Notes: a model not told the origin generated them from the letters alone. A DNA stretch of 23,154 nucleotides from REEB48 sp964355085 (GCA_964355085.1 CAYHBW010000010.1:1-23154); one strand, 5' to 3'. Numbered from the stretch's first letter, positions 7,843-15,384 are shown. A program made the numbers and translations.

Positions 7843-8211
7843 ATGATACAAGAAAGATCCATATTAAAAGTTGCTGATAATTCCGGCGCGAAAACCGTCC
7901 GCTGTTTCAGAGTTCTCGGCGGAAGCCGGAAACGCTATGCAGGACTCGGCGACATTCTGATCGCCTCTGTCCAGACCGCGGAACCCAGGAAGGCCATCAA
8001 GAAAAAGGATGTGGTTAAAGCCGTTTTGGTCCGTCACCGCCATCCGTTGCGCCGCCCGGACGGAACCGTCCTTCGCTTTGATGAAAATGCGGTTGTTCTC
8101 ATTGACGAAAAGAAAGAACCGAAAGGCACCCGTATTTTCGGTCCGCTTCCGCGCGAAATAAAGGAAAAGGGCTATGAGACCATCTTTACAATGGCCGAAG
8201 AAATAGTATAA
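7843..8211 (+). CDS. rplN: 50S ribosomal protein L14
   Basis: This 122-residue protein has the standard L14 length and motifs: MIQERSILKVADNSGAKTVRCFRVLGGS at the start, the VLVRHRHPLRRPDGTVLRFDENAVVLI segment, and a C-terminal GTRIFGPLPREIKEKGY. L14 lies at the subunit interface and contacts 16S rRNA helix 14. It follows rpsQ by 4 nt. An AGGA 14 nt before the ATG is too far to be a normal Shine-Dalgarno. Confidence 0.97.
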   Translation: MIQERSILKVADNSGAKTVRCFRVLGGSRKRYAGLGDILIASVQTAEPRKAIKKKDVVKAVLVRHRHPLRRPDGTVLRFDENAVVLIDEKKEPKGTRIFGPLPREIKEKGYETIFTMAEEIV

Positions 8212-8219
8212 ACATCCAT

Positions 8220-8531
8220 ATGAATATCAGGAAAGGCGACAACGTTCAAATAATCACAGGAGCCGGCCGCGGAAAGCGGGGGAAGGTTTTGGCCGCAGAC
8301 CTGGAAAACAACCGCGTGATTGTCGAGGGCGTCAATCTGATTAAAAAGCATCAGAAGCCGAAAAAGCAGGGCGAAAAAGGCGAGGTGGTTTCGCTTCCGA
8401 GAAGCATAAATGCTTCAAATGCAGCCGTTATCTGCCCATCCTGCGACAAAGGCGTCCGCGTCGGATTCCGGATGGAAGGGGATGAAAAAGTCCGCTTCTG
8501 CAGGAATTGCCAGTCTCCATTGGAAAAATAA
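8220..8531 (+). CDS. rplX: 50S ribosomal protein L24
   Basis: This 103-residue L24 begins with a KOW motif (NIRKGDNVQIITGAGRGKRGKV) and continues with NRVIVEGVNLIKKHQKP. The C-terminal part has two Cys pairs (CPSCDKG and CRNC), which suggests a zinc-ribbon-like fold, a known variant in bacterial L24. L24 helps start 50S assembly. It starts 8 nt after rplN, with CATCCAT before the ATG and no Shine-Dalgarno. Confidence 0.95.
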   Translation: MNIRKGDNVQIITGAGRGKRGKVLAADLENNRVIVEGVNLIKKHQKPKKQGEKGEVVSLPRSINASNAAVICPSCDKGVRVGFRMEGDEKVRFCRNCQSPLEK

Positions 8532-8538
8532 AAAAAAT

Positions 8539-9027
8539 ATGAAAGCTGATTTTAAAAAATTGGAAAAAATAGTCGTCAATGTCGGACTCGGAAGGATGTC
8601 CGCTTTGACGAACTTCGAAGACAAGCTTCTTCCGGCCGTCACAGATGAACTCAAGGCCATCGTCGGCCAGGCTCCGATGAAGCGTCCGGCTAAGAAATCG
8701 ATCGCCGGATTCAAATTGCGCGAAGGTACGGTCGTGGGGCTGAAAGTGACGCTTCGCGGAATGAAAATGGAGGAATTTTTGAAAAAAATGATAAGGACGG
8801 CGCTGCCCCGTATCCGGGACTTCCGGGGCGTCAACGATAAAGCCATCGACGGAGCCGGCAATCTTACGATCGGAATCAAGGAACATGTTGTTTTTCCGGA
8901 AGTCACTCCGGAAACTTCCAAAACGAACTTCGGCATGGAAATAACCGTTGTTCCGAAACTTCCCATGAAGAAGATGGCTGATGCGGTCGCATTTTACAGA
9001 GAATTAGGAGTTCCATTCAAGAAATAA
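8539..9027 (+). CDS. rplE: 50S ribosomal protein L5, N-terminally short
   Basis: This L5 has 162 residues, against about 180 in most bacteria. It starts MKADFKKLEKIVVNVGLGRM, so it lacks the usual N-terminal helix region of about 20 residues (the part often reading LxxxYxxEVxPxL). The remaining motifs are typical: PAKKSIAGFKLREGTVVGLKVTLRG, LPRIRDFRGV, and the FGMEITVVP segment. L5 binds 5S rRNA in the central protuberance. The open frame extends upstream to 8410, but that part overlaps rplX and lacks L5 similarity, so the ATG at 8539 is chosen. Confidence 0.95.
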   Translation: MKADFKKLEKIVVNVGLGRMSALTNFEDKLLPAVTDELKAIVGQAPMKRPAKKSIAGFKLREGTVVGLKVTLRGMKMEEFLKKMIRTALPRIRDFRGVNDKAIDGAGNLTIGIKEHVVFPEVTPETSKTNFGMEITVVPKLPMKKMADAVAFYRELGVPFKK

Positions 9028-9031
9028 ACTT

Positions 9032-9217
9032 ATGGCAAAAACATCCGTCATAGCACGAGCGCAAAAAAAGCCTAAATATTCCTCACGCATCGTCCGCCGC
9101 TGTTTCCGCTGCGGAAGAAAGCGCGGATACATCCGTGATTTTGATCTGTGCAGGATCTGCTTCAGGGAATTGGCGAAACTCGGAGAAATCCCAGGAGTTA
9201 AAAAATCATCCTGGTAA
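9032..9217 (+). CDS. rpsN: 30S ribosomal protein S14, zinc-binding type
   Basis: This 61-residue protein is the short, zinc-binding form of S14 (type Z). It has CFRCG and CRICF, giving four Cys ligands, with the RKRGYIRDFDL stretch between them and a typical C-terminus GVKKSSW. S14 is in the 30S head near S3 and S10. It lies 4 nt after rplE. The Cys-containing type agrees with a small-genome lineage, but zinc-type S14 is also common elsewhere. Confidence 0.97.
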   Translation: MAKTSVIARAQKKPKYSSRIVRRCFRCGRKRGYIRDFDLCRICFRELAKLGEIPGVKKSSW

Positions 9218-9232
9218 TCCATAATAAAAAAT

Positions 9233-9616
9233 ATGTATCTAGATTTACTTACAAAAATTAAAAACGGCCAGGCCTCAAGAAAAGAAAGCGTAAAGCTTCC
9301 GTATGCGGAAATGGATTTTGTAATCGCCGAATTGCTGGTAAAGCACAAATTCGCGGAAGCGGCATTCAAAAAAGGACGCATGCCTAAGCGGGTTCTTGAT
9401 GTGAAATTGAAATATGACGCCGATGGGAGGGGGGCTGTCCAGGGAGTGAAGGTATTGAGCCGTCCTTCCCGCCGCCTTTATTCCGGATATGCCGATCTCC
9501 GTCCGGTCCGCCAGGGCTACGGATTGCTCGTAATTTCGACTCCGAAAGGAATAATGGACGGAAAATCAGCCAGGAAACAGAAGTTGGGCGGTCAATTATT
9601 ATTCGAAATTTGGTAA
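9233..9616 (+). CDS. rpsH: 30S ribosomal protein S8
   Basis: This 127-residue protein is S8, a primary 16S rRNA-binding protein. It has the N-terminal DLLTKIKNGQASRKESVKLPYAEM segment and the C-terminal STPKGIMDGKSARKQKLGGQLLFEIW signature (STxxGxxxxxxAxxxxxGGxxLxxxW). In enterics S8 represses the spc operon; no evidence for that here. The ATG is preceded by CATAATAAAAAAT with no Shine-Dalgarno. Confidence 0.96.
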   Translation: MYLDLLTKIKNGQASRKESVKLPYAEMDFVIAELLVKHKFAEAAFKKGRMPKRVLDVKLKYDADGRGAVQGVKVLSRPSRRLYSGYADLRPVRQGYGLLVISTPKGIMDGKSARKQKLGGQLLFEIW

Positions 9617-9627
9617 ATAATAAAAAT

Positions 9628-10182
9628 ATGTCTAAAGTAGGAAAAAAACCAATCGCCATCCCGCAGGGAGTCACCGTGACCGTTGAAGCGGACAAACTGA
9701 CTGTCAAAGGGAAAGAAGGCAGCATAGTTCTGCCGATTTTGGCGCACACCAAATTGGAATTAAAGGACAGCCTCCTGACCGTAACCTCCGCAGGCGAAGA
9801 CAAGCAGATGCTGGCGAATTGGGGAACCATGCGGGCGCTTGCCCAAAATGCGATCAACGGAGTCGCTTCCGGATTCACCAAAGAATTGGAAATCCAGGGA
9901 GTCGGTTTCCGGGCATCCATGGAAGGAGCGAATCTCGTTCTCAATATCGGCTTCACCCATCCGGTCAAGTTCGTAACTCCGGAGGGGATCAAGATTTCCG
10001 TTGAAAAAAGCATCGTCAAGATTTTCGGAGCGGACAGGAATCTCGTCGGCCAGGTCGCCGCGAAAATCCGCGCTTTCCGCAAACCTGAACCGTATAAAGG
10101 AAAAGGCATCCGCTATAAAGGCGAAGTGGTTAAGATCAAGGCCGGTAAGAAAGTGGCAGGCGCCACCGGAACTGCGGCTTAA
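9628..10182 (+). CDS. rplF: 50S ribosomal protein L6
   Basis: This protein has 184 residues from the ATG at 9628, which gives the standard L6 start MSKVGKKPIAIPQGVTV. Two tandem L6 domains follow; the second contains GVGFRASMEGANLVLNIGFTHPVKF and the conserved RAFRKPEPYKGKGIRYKGE motif. L6 sits near the GTPase-associated centre. An upstream TTG at 9610 overlaps the rpsH stop and is not needed. TAATAAAAAT precedes the ATG, with no Shine-Dalgarno. Confidence 0.97.
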   Translation: MSKVGKKPIAIPQGVTVTVEADKLTVKGKEGSIVLPILAHTKLELKDSLLTVTSAGEDKQMLANWGTMRALAQNAINGVASGFTKELEIQGVGFRASMEGANLVLNIGFTHPVKFVTPEGIKISVEKSIVKIFGADRNLVGQVAAKIRAFRKPEPYKGKGIRYKGEVVKIKAGKKVAGATGTAA

Positions 10183-10195
10183 TGAATAAAAACAT

Positions 10196-10546
10196 ATGAA
10201 AAAAATCGTAGAAAAAAACAGATTGCAGGAACGCAGAAAGATCCGCAACCGGGCGAAGATTTGGGGTACCGCGGAAATACCGAGACTTTCCGTATTCCGC
10301 AGCAATAAATATATCAGCGCCCAGCTTATAAACGATGACGCCGGAAAAACAGTCCTTTCCGGATCGACCAAAAATTTCAAGGCGAAAAGCAAAACCGAAC
10401 AGTCCAAGCTTCTCGGAGAATCCCTTGGAGAAAAAGCTCTGGCTATGGGAATCAAGAACGCTGTTTTCAATAAAGGTCCTTATCTCTATCACGGACGCGT
10501 AAAAGCAGTCGCTGACGGAGCAAGAGCGAAAGGGTTAGTATTATAA
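10196..10546 (+). CDS. rplR: 50S ribosomal protein L18
   Basis: This 116-residue protein matches L18: a basic N-terminus (RLQERRKIRNRAKIWGT), then PRLSVFRSNKYISAQLINDDAGKTVLS, a helix with LGESLGEKALAMGI, and the C-terminal YHGRVKAVADGAR motif. L18 binds 5S rRNA with L5. It follows rplF by 13 nt, with ATAAAAACAT before the ATG. Confidence 0.96.
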   Translation: MKKIVEKNRLQERRKIRNRAKIWGTAEIPRLSVFRSNKYISAQLINDDAGKTVLSGSTKNFKAKSKTEQSKLLGESLGEKALAMGIKNAVFNKGPYLYHGRVKAVADGARAKGLVL

Positions 10547-10551
10547 AAACT

Positions 10552-11151
10552 ATGAACGAACAGCAATTACAACCGAATCAGCCGGCACCGGCATCTCCGG
10601 CAGTCGAAGCGCAGCAGCCGACGCAGGATCGCGGACGCGGACAGCGCCCGTTCAGAGGAGGCGGACGCCGACCGGGAGGTCAGCGCGGAGGAAGAAAAGA
10701 CGGAGAACGCGATGCTTATAAGGAAAAAGTCCTTGATTTGCGCCGCGTCACCCGCGTGGTCGCAGGAGGCAAGAGAATGCGCTTCCGCACGACCCTTGTC
10801 CTTGGAGATGAAAAAGGAACTGTCGGACTTGGCGTCGGCAAAGGCGTTGACGTCCAGACTTCAATCGAAAAAGCCAAAACAGCGGCCAAAAAGAACATGA
10901 TGAAGATTCCTCTTAATGGAAGAACGATTCCGCACGAGGTTCACGCTAAATTCAGCGCCGCTGAAGTCATAATAAAGCCGGCCGTTCAAGGTCACGGTCT
11001 TAAGGCCGGAGGCGCAGTCCGCGTAGTTCTGTCGCTTGCAGGCGTGAAAGATGTCACCGCAAAATGCCTCGGCCGCACTCCGAATAAGCTCACCAACGCC
11101 ATGGCCACCATGGAAGCCCTGAAACAATTAAGAGCGCGCCCGACCAAATAA
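10552..11151 (+). CDS. rpsE: 30S ribosomal protein S5 with disordered N-terminal extension
   Basis: The S5 core covers about residues 58-199: VLDLRRVTRVVAGGKRMRFR, GTVGLGVGKGVDVQTSIEKA, the VIIKPAVQGHGLKAGGAVRVV segment and the LGRTPNKLTNAMATMEAL end. S5 acts in decoding accuracy and mRNA unwinding. The first 55 residues are unusual: a Gln/Pro/Ala-rich stretch followed by an Arg-Gly-rich stretch (residues about 26-46). Such sequence is likely disordered and basic. rpmD (L30), which normally follows rpsE, is absent. Confidence 0.96.
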   Translation: MNEQQLQPNQPAPASPAVEAQQPTQDRGRGQRPFRGGGRRPGGQRGGRKDGERDAYKEKVLDLRRVTRVVAGGKRMRFRTTLVLGDEKGTVGLGVGKGVDVQTSIEKAKTAAKKNMMKIPLNGRTIPHEVHAKFSAAEVIIKPAVQGHGLKAGGAVRVVLSLAGVKDVTAKCLGRTPNKLTNAMATMEALKQLRARPTK

Positions 11152-11152
11152 T

Positions 11153-11542
11153 ATGATGGAATTATTCAAAAATTCAAAACAGAAGAACGCCCGCGAGCTC
11201 CGCGTCGGAAGAGGAGGGAAGAGGGGTACGACTTCCGGACGGGGAACCAAGGGACAAAAGTCCAGGAGCGGCCACGTCATCCGCCCGGCTGAACGCGATC
11301 TTTTGATCCGCCTGCCGAAACTGCGCGGTTACAGGAATAAAAGCATAAGCGAAAAAACCAGGGGCGTGAATCTCTCCAAGCTTGAAGCAATGAAGGATTC
11401 GGAATTTTCTTCCGCCAACCTTGGCGACGTGAAAATTCTCGGCGGAGGCGAACTCACGAAAAAGATCACCGTAAAGGGCCTACCTGTTTCCAAATCAGCA
11501 AAAGAAAAAATCGAAAAAGCCGGCGGATCAGTAACAGCATAA
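11153..11542 (+). CDS. rplO: 50S ribosomal protein L15, short form
   Basis: This 129-residue protein is L15, shorter than the usual 144-150. It has the N-terminal RVGRGGKRGTTSGRGTKGQKSRSG segment, a central PKLRGYRN, and the C-terminal VKILGGGELTKKITVKGLPVSKSAKEKIEKAGG. L15 is a late assembly protein of the 50S. The gene begins with two ATG codons 1 nt after rpsE; either could be used. Direct succession to rpsE confirms the missing L30 gene. Confidence 0.95.
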   Translation: MMELFKNSKQKNARELRVGRGGKRGTTSGRGTKGQKSRSGHVIRPAERDLLIRLPKLRGYRNKSISEKTRGVNLSKLEAMKDSEFSSANLGDVKILGGGELTKKITVKGLPVSKSAKEKIEKAGGSVTA

Positions 11543-11546
11543 ACTC

Positions 11547-12815
11547 ATGAATACCTTATTTCTTCTGCTTCAGACTCCGGAATTAAGAAAAAAGGTCCTT
11601 ATCGTAACCGGAATACTGGCGGTTACGCGTTTTTTGGCGGCCATACCTGTTCCGGGAGTCGATGCTTCCCAATTGAGCCAATTTTTCGCCTCAAACCAAG
11701 TTCTCGGTTTTTTCAATCTTTTCTCCGGCGGAGGCCTTTCCAATCTTTCAGTAGTCATGCTTGGAGTCGGTCCGTACATAACCTCCACCATCATAATGCA
11801 GCTTCTGACTATGATTTTCCCGAATCTCAAGGAGATTTATTATGAACAGGGAGAAATAGGACGGGCGAAATTCAACCGCATTTCACGGTATCTGACTGTT
11901 CCGCTGGCCGGACTCCAGGCTTACGGATTCCTAAACCTGCTCATATCTCAAAACGTCCTTAGTCCGCTTTCCGCATTCGATACGGTAAGAAATATTCTCA
12001 TAGTATCAGCCGGATCGATGCTTCTGGTCTGGCTGGGAGAAATGATTTCCGAACAGAAAGTCGGAAACGGGGTATCCCTTATAATCTTCGCCGGTATCGT
12101 CAGCAGATTGCCAAGCGTCATCCAGCAGACTCTCCTGACATATGATCCGAGCCAGCTTCCAACCTATCTCGCCTTCGCAATTTTAAGCGTGATCGTGATC
12201 GGCGGAGTGGTCTTCATCAGCGAGGGAGAGCGGAAAATTCCGGTTTCCTATTCAAAGCGCGTCAGGGGCAACAGAGTATTCGGCGGATCTTCCAGTTATC
12301 TTCCGCTCAAAGTAAACCAGGCCGGCGTCATTCCGATCATATTCGCCGTGTCGCTTCTCATCTTCCCGCAATTCATAGCGCAAATATCCGCCCTGTTCTC
12401 TCCGGATCTGTCCATCAGACTGAATGAGCTGGTCAACCGCTATATCGGAAACCAGGTTATCTACAATGCCATGTATTTCGCCTTGGTCGTCCTGTTCACT
12501 TATTTCTATACGGCCGTCACATTCGATCCGCAGGAAATTTCCAAAAATCTCCAGCGCAGCGGCGGTTTCATTCCCGGCATCCGCCCGGGACAGCCATCAG
12601 GCGAATATCTTGAAAAAGTGATCAATCGCACGACTCTTTTCGGAGCTCTGTTTCTCGGCGTAATCGCAGTCCTGCCTGGACTTACGCAGATCCTGACGGG
12701 CATTCAACTCCTCTCAATAGGCGGCACCGCGCTTCTGATCGTAGTCTCTGTCGCGCTGGAAATCATGAAACAGATAAATTCACAGCTTGTCCTTCGGGAA
12801 TACGAAGGCATCTGA
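11547..12815 (+). CDS. secY: Protein translocase subunit SecY
   Basis: This 422-residue protein is SecY, the channel of the Sec translocase in the inner membrane. Ten hydrophobic segments are visible. Family features include IPVPGVD near the first helix, the plug region with LSGGGLSNLSVVMLGVGPYI-type sequence, GNGVSLIIFAGIV, and the cytosolic loop with RKIPVSYSKRV and YLPLKVNQAGVIPIIFA. The C-terminal SGGFIPGIRPGQPSGEYL loop, which contacts SecA and ribosomes, is also present. It starts 4 nt after rplO and ends the spc part; a terminator follows at 12828-12852. Confidence 0.98.
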   Translation: MNTLFLLLQTPELRKKVLIVTGILAVTRFLAAIPVPGVDASQLSQFFASNQVLGFFNLFSGGGLSNLSVVMLGVGPYITSTIIMQLLTMIFPNLKEIYYEQGEIGRAKFNRISRYLTVPLAGLQAYGFLNLLISQNVLSPLSAFDTVRNILIVSAGSMLLVWLGEMISEQKVGNGVSLIIFAGIVSRLPSVIQQTLLTYDPSQLPTYLAFAILSVIVIGGVVFISEGERKIPVSYSKRVRGNRVFGGSSSYLPLKVNQAGVIPIIFAVSLLIFPQFIAQISALFSPDLSIRLNELVNRYIGNQVIYNAMYFALVVLFTYFYTAVTFDPQEISKNLQRSGGFIPGIRPGQPSGEYLEKVINRTTLFGALFLGVIAVLPGLTQILTGIQLLSIGGTALLIVVSVALEIMKQINSQLVLREYEGI

Positions 12816-12827
12816 AGAGTATCGCTG

Positions 12828-12852
12828 AAAAAATCCTGAAAGGGATTTTTTT
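12828..12852 (+). terminator. Terminator after secY
   Basis: An A-rich arm (12828-12837, ending ATCCT) pairs with AGGGATTTTTT (12841-12851) across a very small loop, and the T run serves as the terminator tail. It lies 12 nt after the secY stop and directly before the adk promoter. Confidence 0.65.
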
Positions 12853-12860
12853 ATTTCTTA

Positions 12861-12869
12861 TGCTATAAT
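12861..12869 (+). promoter_or_regulatory. Extended -10 promoter for adk-map
   Basis: TGCTATAAT (12861-12869) is a perfect -10 with TG extension. No good -35 is seen 17 nt upstream, where the secY terminator lies. Initiation near 12876 gives an adk leader of only about 13 nt, without a Shine-Dalgarno. Confidence 0.7.
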
Positions 12870-12888
12870 GCTTAGATAAATTGAACCA

Positions 12889-13584
12889 ATGCGAAAAGTA
12901 TTCATCATCTACGGTCCGCCCGGAGCGGGAAAGGGGACGCAGGCCAATCTTCTTGCAGCCAGATTCGGACTGTATCATTTTGATACCGGAAAATATATTG
13001 AACGCGTCGTCCATGATCCGGCTAACAGAACAGACGCGGTAATCCGGAGGGAAATGAAAAATTTCGATTCAGGAATATTATGCACCCCGAACTGGGTTCT
13101 GGAAACTATAAAAAAGAAATCCGGACAACTTGCCAGCGCCGGATTCGGCCTGGCCTTCAGCGGATCCCCGAGAACGATGTTCGAGGCCTTCGGCGACAAA
13201 AAAAACAGCGGATTGATAGAAACGCTTGAAAAAAAGTACGGCAGAAAAAATCTTGTCTTTCTTTATCTTAAAATAAGGCCGGAAGCATCCATCAAAAGAA
13301 ACGCCAAACGGCGGGTATGTTCGGTATGCGGAACCGGACTGCTCTATTTAGATTCCAATCACAGACATAAATTATGCCCGCTTTGCGGAGGGAAGCTCAT
13401 CCAGAGAACGCTTGATAATCCGAAAGTGTTCCACACGAGAATAACTGAATACAACAACCGGACCAAGCCGATCATAGCTGCGCTTAAAAATAAAAAATAC
13501 AGGATCGCGGAAATAAACGGCCGGCCGATGCCGCACCAGGTTTTTGATGAGATAATCAGGAAACTCAAACTGCAGAATCTTTAG
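12889..13584 (+). CDS. adk: Adenylate kinase, zinc-LID type with atypical AMP-site motifs
   Basis: Adenylate kinase interconverts ATP, AMP and ADP. The P-loop is GPPGAGKGTQ at residues 9-18. The LID has four Cys (144, 147, 163, 166), a zinc-binding pattern. Length (231) is a little above normal. Two usual motifs are altered: the NMP-binding FDTGDMLR is FDTGKYIER with an extra residue, and DGFPRT is SGSPRT (91-96), so the acidic residue normally beside Mg is Ser while the Arg is kept. Activity toward AMP is probable from position (secY-adk-map is classical) but could be changed; another nucleoside monophosphate kinase role is possible. Confidence 0.85.
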   Translation: MRKVFIIYGPPGAGKGTQANLLAARFGLYHFDTGKYIERVVHDPANRTDAVIRREMKNFDSGILCTPNWVLETIKKKSGQLASAGFGLAFSGSPRTMFEAFGDKKNSGLIETLEKKYGRKNLVFLYLKIRPEASIKRNAKRRVCSVCGTGLLYLDSNHRHKLCPLCGGKLIQRTLDNPKVFHTRITEYNNRTKPIIAALKNKKYRIAEINGRPMPHQVFDEIIRKLKLQNL

Positions 13585-13592
13585 ACCCGCGC

Positions 13593-14345
13593 ATGATAAA
13601 GACCGCTGAACAAATAAAAAATATCAGGGTTGCCGGAAAAATTCTAGCAAATGTTTCGAAAAAAGTCAGAAGCGAAGTGAAGGAAGGAATCACGCTCAAA
13701 GAACTGGATACACTGACCAGAAGACTCATCGAAGAAGCCGGCGCTGAGCCGACCTTCCTCGGTTACCGGCCGTATGGAGCGGACAGGCCGTTTCCGGCTT
13801 CGATTTGCGCTTCTGTGAATGAAATCGTAGTCCATGGAATCCCTACCGGGTATAAGCTTAAATCAGGGGACATCGTATCACTCGACTTCGGCGTGACATA
13901 CAACGGATTCATCGCCGACGCGGCTTTTACGGTCGGAGTCGGGAAAATAAGCAAAGAAGCCCGCGAATTGATTGAAACAACGCACCATGCCCTGACTCTC
14001 GGGATAAAAGAATGCAAAGCGGGCAAAACTCTCGGAGACCTCGGCTGGACTATCAATAATTATGTGACAAAAAGAGGATTTAAAGTCGTCAAGGGACTTA
14101 CCGGACACGGAGTCGGGATAGAGCTTCACGAAGATCCTCCGGTTTTCAACGAAGGGCAGAAAAATACCGGCCTCAAACTAAAGCCGGGAATGGTTCTTGC
14201 CATCGAACCGATGGTCAGCGCCGGCGACGCCTACATCACCCAGCTGTCTGACGACAGTTATGCGACGCGCGACAAAAGCTTGTCCGCGCACTTCGAGCAC
14301 ACGGTCCTGATAACGGAAAAGGGACAGGAGATATTGACGCAATAG
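13593..14345 (+). CDS. map: Methionine aminopeptidase, type I
   Basis: Removes the initiator Met from nascent proteins. The 250-residue protein has all metal ligands of the pita-bread fold: VSLDFG and FIADAAF give two Asp, GHGVGIELHEDP gives a His, LAIEPM a Glu, and SAHFEHTV the last Glu. The substrate-side His in VVHGIPTGY is also present. It starts 8 nt after adk, in the ancestral secY-adk-map order; infA, rpmJ and the alpha operon that often follow are not here. Confidence 0.96.
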   Translation: MIKTAEQIKNIRVAGKILANVSKKVRSEVKEGITLKELDTLTRRLIEEAGAEPTFLGYRPYGADRPFPASICASVNEIVVHGIPTGYKLKSGDIVSLDFGVTYNGFIADAAFTVGVGKISKEARELIETTHHALTLGIKECKAGKTLGDLGWTINNYVTKRGFKVVKGLTGHGVGIELHEDPPVFNEGQKNTGLKLKPGMVLAIEPMVSAGDAYITQLSDDSYATRDKSLSAHFEHTVLITEKGQEILTQ

Positions 14346-14360
14346 GATTTCGCATATAAT
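14334..14360 (+). promoter_or_regulatory. Candidate promoter downstream of map
   Basis: TATAAT (14355-14360) is a perfect -10. TTGACG (14334-14339) lies upstream with a short 15-nt spacer. Initiation near 14367 would give a leader that contains GGAG (14383-14386), 4 nt before an ATG at 14391. It may drive the frame that opens at 14391 or simply the glycosyltransferase transcript. Confidence 0.5.
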
Positions 14361-14555
14361 CTCATTACAGTTCCAAATTCACGGAGAAGTATGCTTTTGA
14401 CGCCGGCTTTCTGCTTCAGATTCGCCGTTCTCATGTGCGTTCTCCATGTCATCGGCATCTTCATTTGCATGAAATTCGCGCCTCCGATCGCCATATTCCT
14501 GGGAGCATTCCCGCTGTATTGGCTGACGATAGCTAAAATAGCGTATAAAAATCTG

Positions 14556-14584
14556 AAAACCCCCGCCAATAAAAGGCGGGTTTT
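14556..14584. terminator. Hairpin with flanking A and T runs upstream of the glycosyltransferase
   Basis: CCCGCC (14562-14567) pairs with GGCGGG (14575-14580) over an AATAAAA loop, with AAAA before and TTTT after. It resembles a weak bidirectional terminator. It lies inside the frame that opens at 14391, which argues against that frame being the true N-terminus of the glycosyltransferase. Confidence 0.6.
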
Positions 14585-14617
14585 CATTTCCCGATGTGCG
14601 CGTCCTATCCTGATTTT

Positions 14618-14626
14618 TGTTATAAT
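14618..14626 (+). promoter_or_regulatory. Extended -10 promoter positioned for a leaderless glycosyltransferase mRNA
   Basis: TGTTATAAT (14618-14626) is a perfect extended -10. Exactly 7 nt (TACTGTA) separate it from the ATG at 14634, so transcription is predicted to start at or next to the start codon. Confidence 0.65.
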
Positions 14627-14633
14627 TACTGTA

Positions 14634-15371
14634 ATGGCCAAACCTTTTCTCTCCGTGATAATTCCGGCCTATAACGAAGCGAAGCGCCTTCCGCTTACGC
14701 TTATTGACGTTGATAAACACCTTGAGCAGCAGGAATATTCCTATGAAATCCTGGTTATCAATGACGGATCAACCGACGAAACAGCGGAGATAGTCCGCAG
14801 ATTCGCTCCATTAGTGGAAAATCTGAAGCTCATCGATAATAAGGAAAATAAAGGAAAAGGCGCCGCCGTCAGACAGGGGATGATTCTCGCAAAAGGAACT
14901 TGGCGGCTTTTCATGGATGCTGACAATTCTACTGCGGTCGTGGAATTCAATAAGATGATCCCTTATTTCAAAGAAGGATATGAAGTGGTAATCGGCTCCC
15001 GCGATGTCAAAGGCGCGAGAACTCTTCCTCCGCAGCCGTTCTATAAGAGATTTCTAGGCAATATCGGAAATCTCATAATCCAGGCCTTGCTCGTGCCTGG
15101 CATCTGGGACACGCAATGCGGATTCAAATGCTTTTCAGATGAAGCCGCCCAAAAGATTTTTTCCATTACCAAGATCGACCGCTGGGGTTTTGACGCCGAA
15201 GCATTGGTCCTAGCCAGAGAATTAGGTTATCCGGTGAAGGAAATGCCTGTTTTCTGGGTGAATGATCCGCGCACGCACGTCCGGCTTTCAGCTTATTTGC
15301 AAGTTCTCCTGGAAACTGCTAAAGTACGTTGGTGGCTGTGGAGAAAGGCCTATGATTTAACTAATAACTAA
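14634..15371 (+). CDS. Family 2 glycosyltransferase, dolichyl-phosphate glucosyltransferase (ALG5)-like
   Basis: This 245-residue GT-A enzyme probably transfers a sugar from a nucleotide sugar to a polyprenyl phosphate. The start MAKPFLSVIIPAYNEAKRLP is canonical. It has NDGSTDET at 43-50, NKGKGAAVRQGM at 72-83, the metal-binding DADNST at 95-100, GSRDVKGA at 121-128, DTQCGFKCF at 159-167 and RWGFDAEAL at 183-191, the pattern of the ALG5/DPG-synthase-like group. There is no C-terminal membrane segment. The frame continues upstream to an ATG at 14391 and would add 81 hydrophobic residues; a hairpin and the leaderless-type promoter at 14618 favour 14634. Sugar and lipid specificity cannot be read from sequence. 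Confidence 0.88.
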   Translation: MAKPFLSVIIPAYNEAKRLPLTLIDVDKHLEQQEYSYEILVINDGSTDETAEIVRRFAPLVENLKLIDNKENKGKGAAVRQGMILAKGTWRLFMDADNSTAVVEFNKMIPYFKEGYEVVIGSRDVKGARTLPPQPFYKRFLGNIGNLIIQALLVPGIWDTQCGFKCFSDEAAQKIFSITKIDRWGFDAEALVLARELGYPVKEMPVFWVNDPRTHVRLSAYLQVLLETAKVRWWLWRKAYDLTNN

Positions 15372-15384
15372 TAACTATTCAATC

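Noticed and set aside
8410..8538. Longer N-terminus for L5
   Set aside because: The extension overlaps rplX and shows no similarity to the L5 N-terminal helix.
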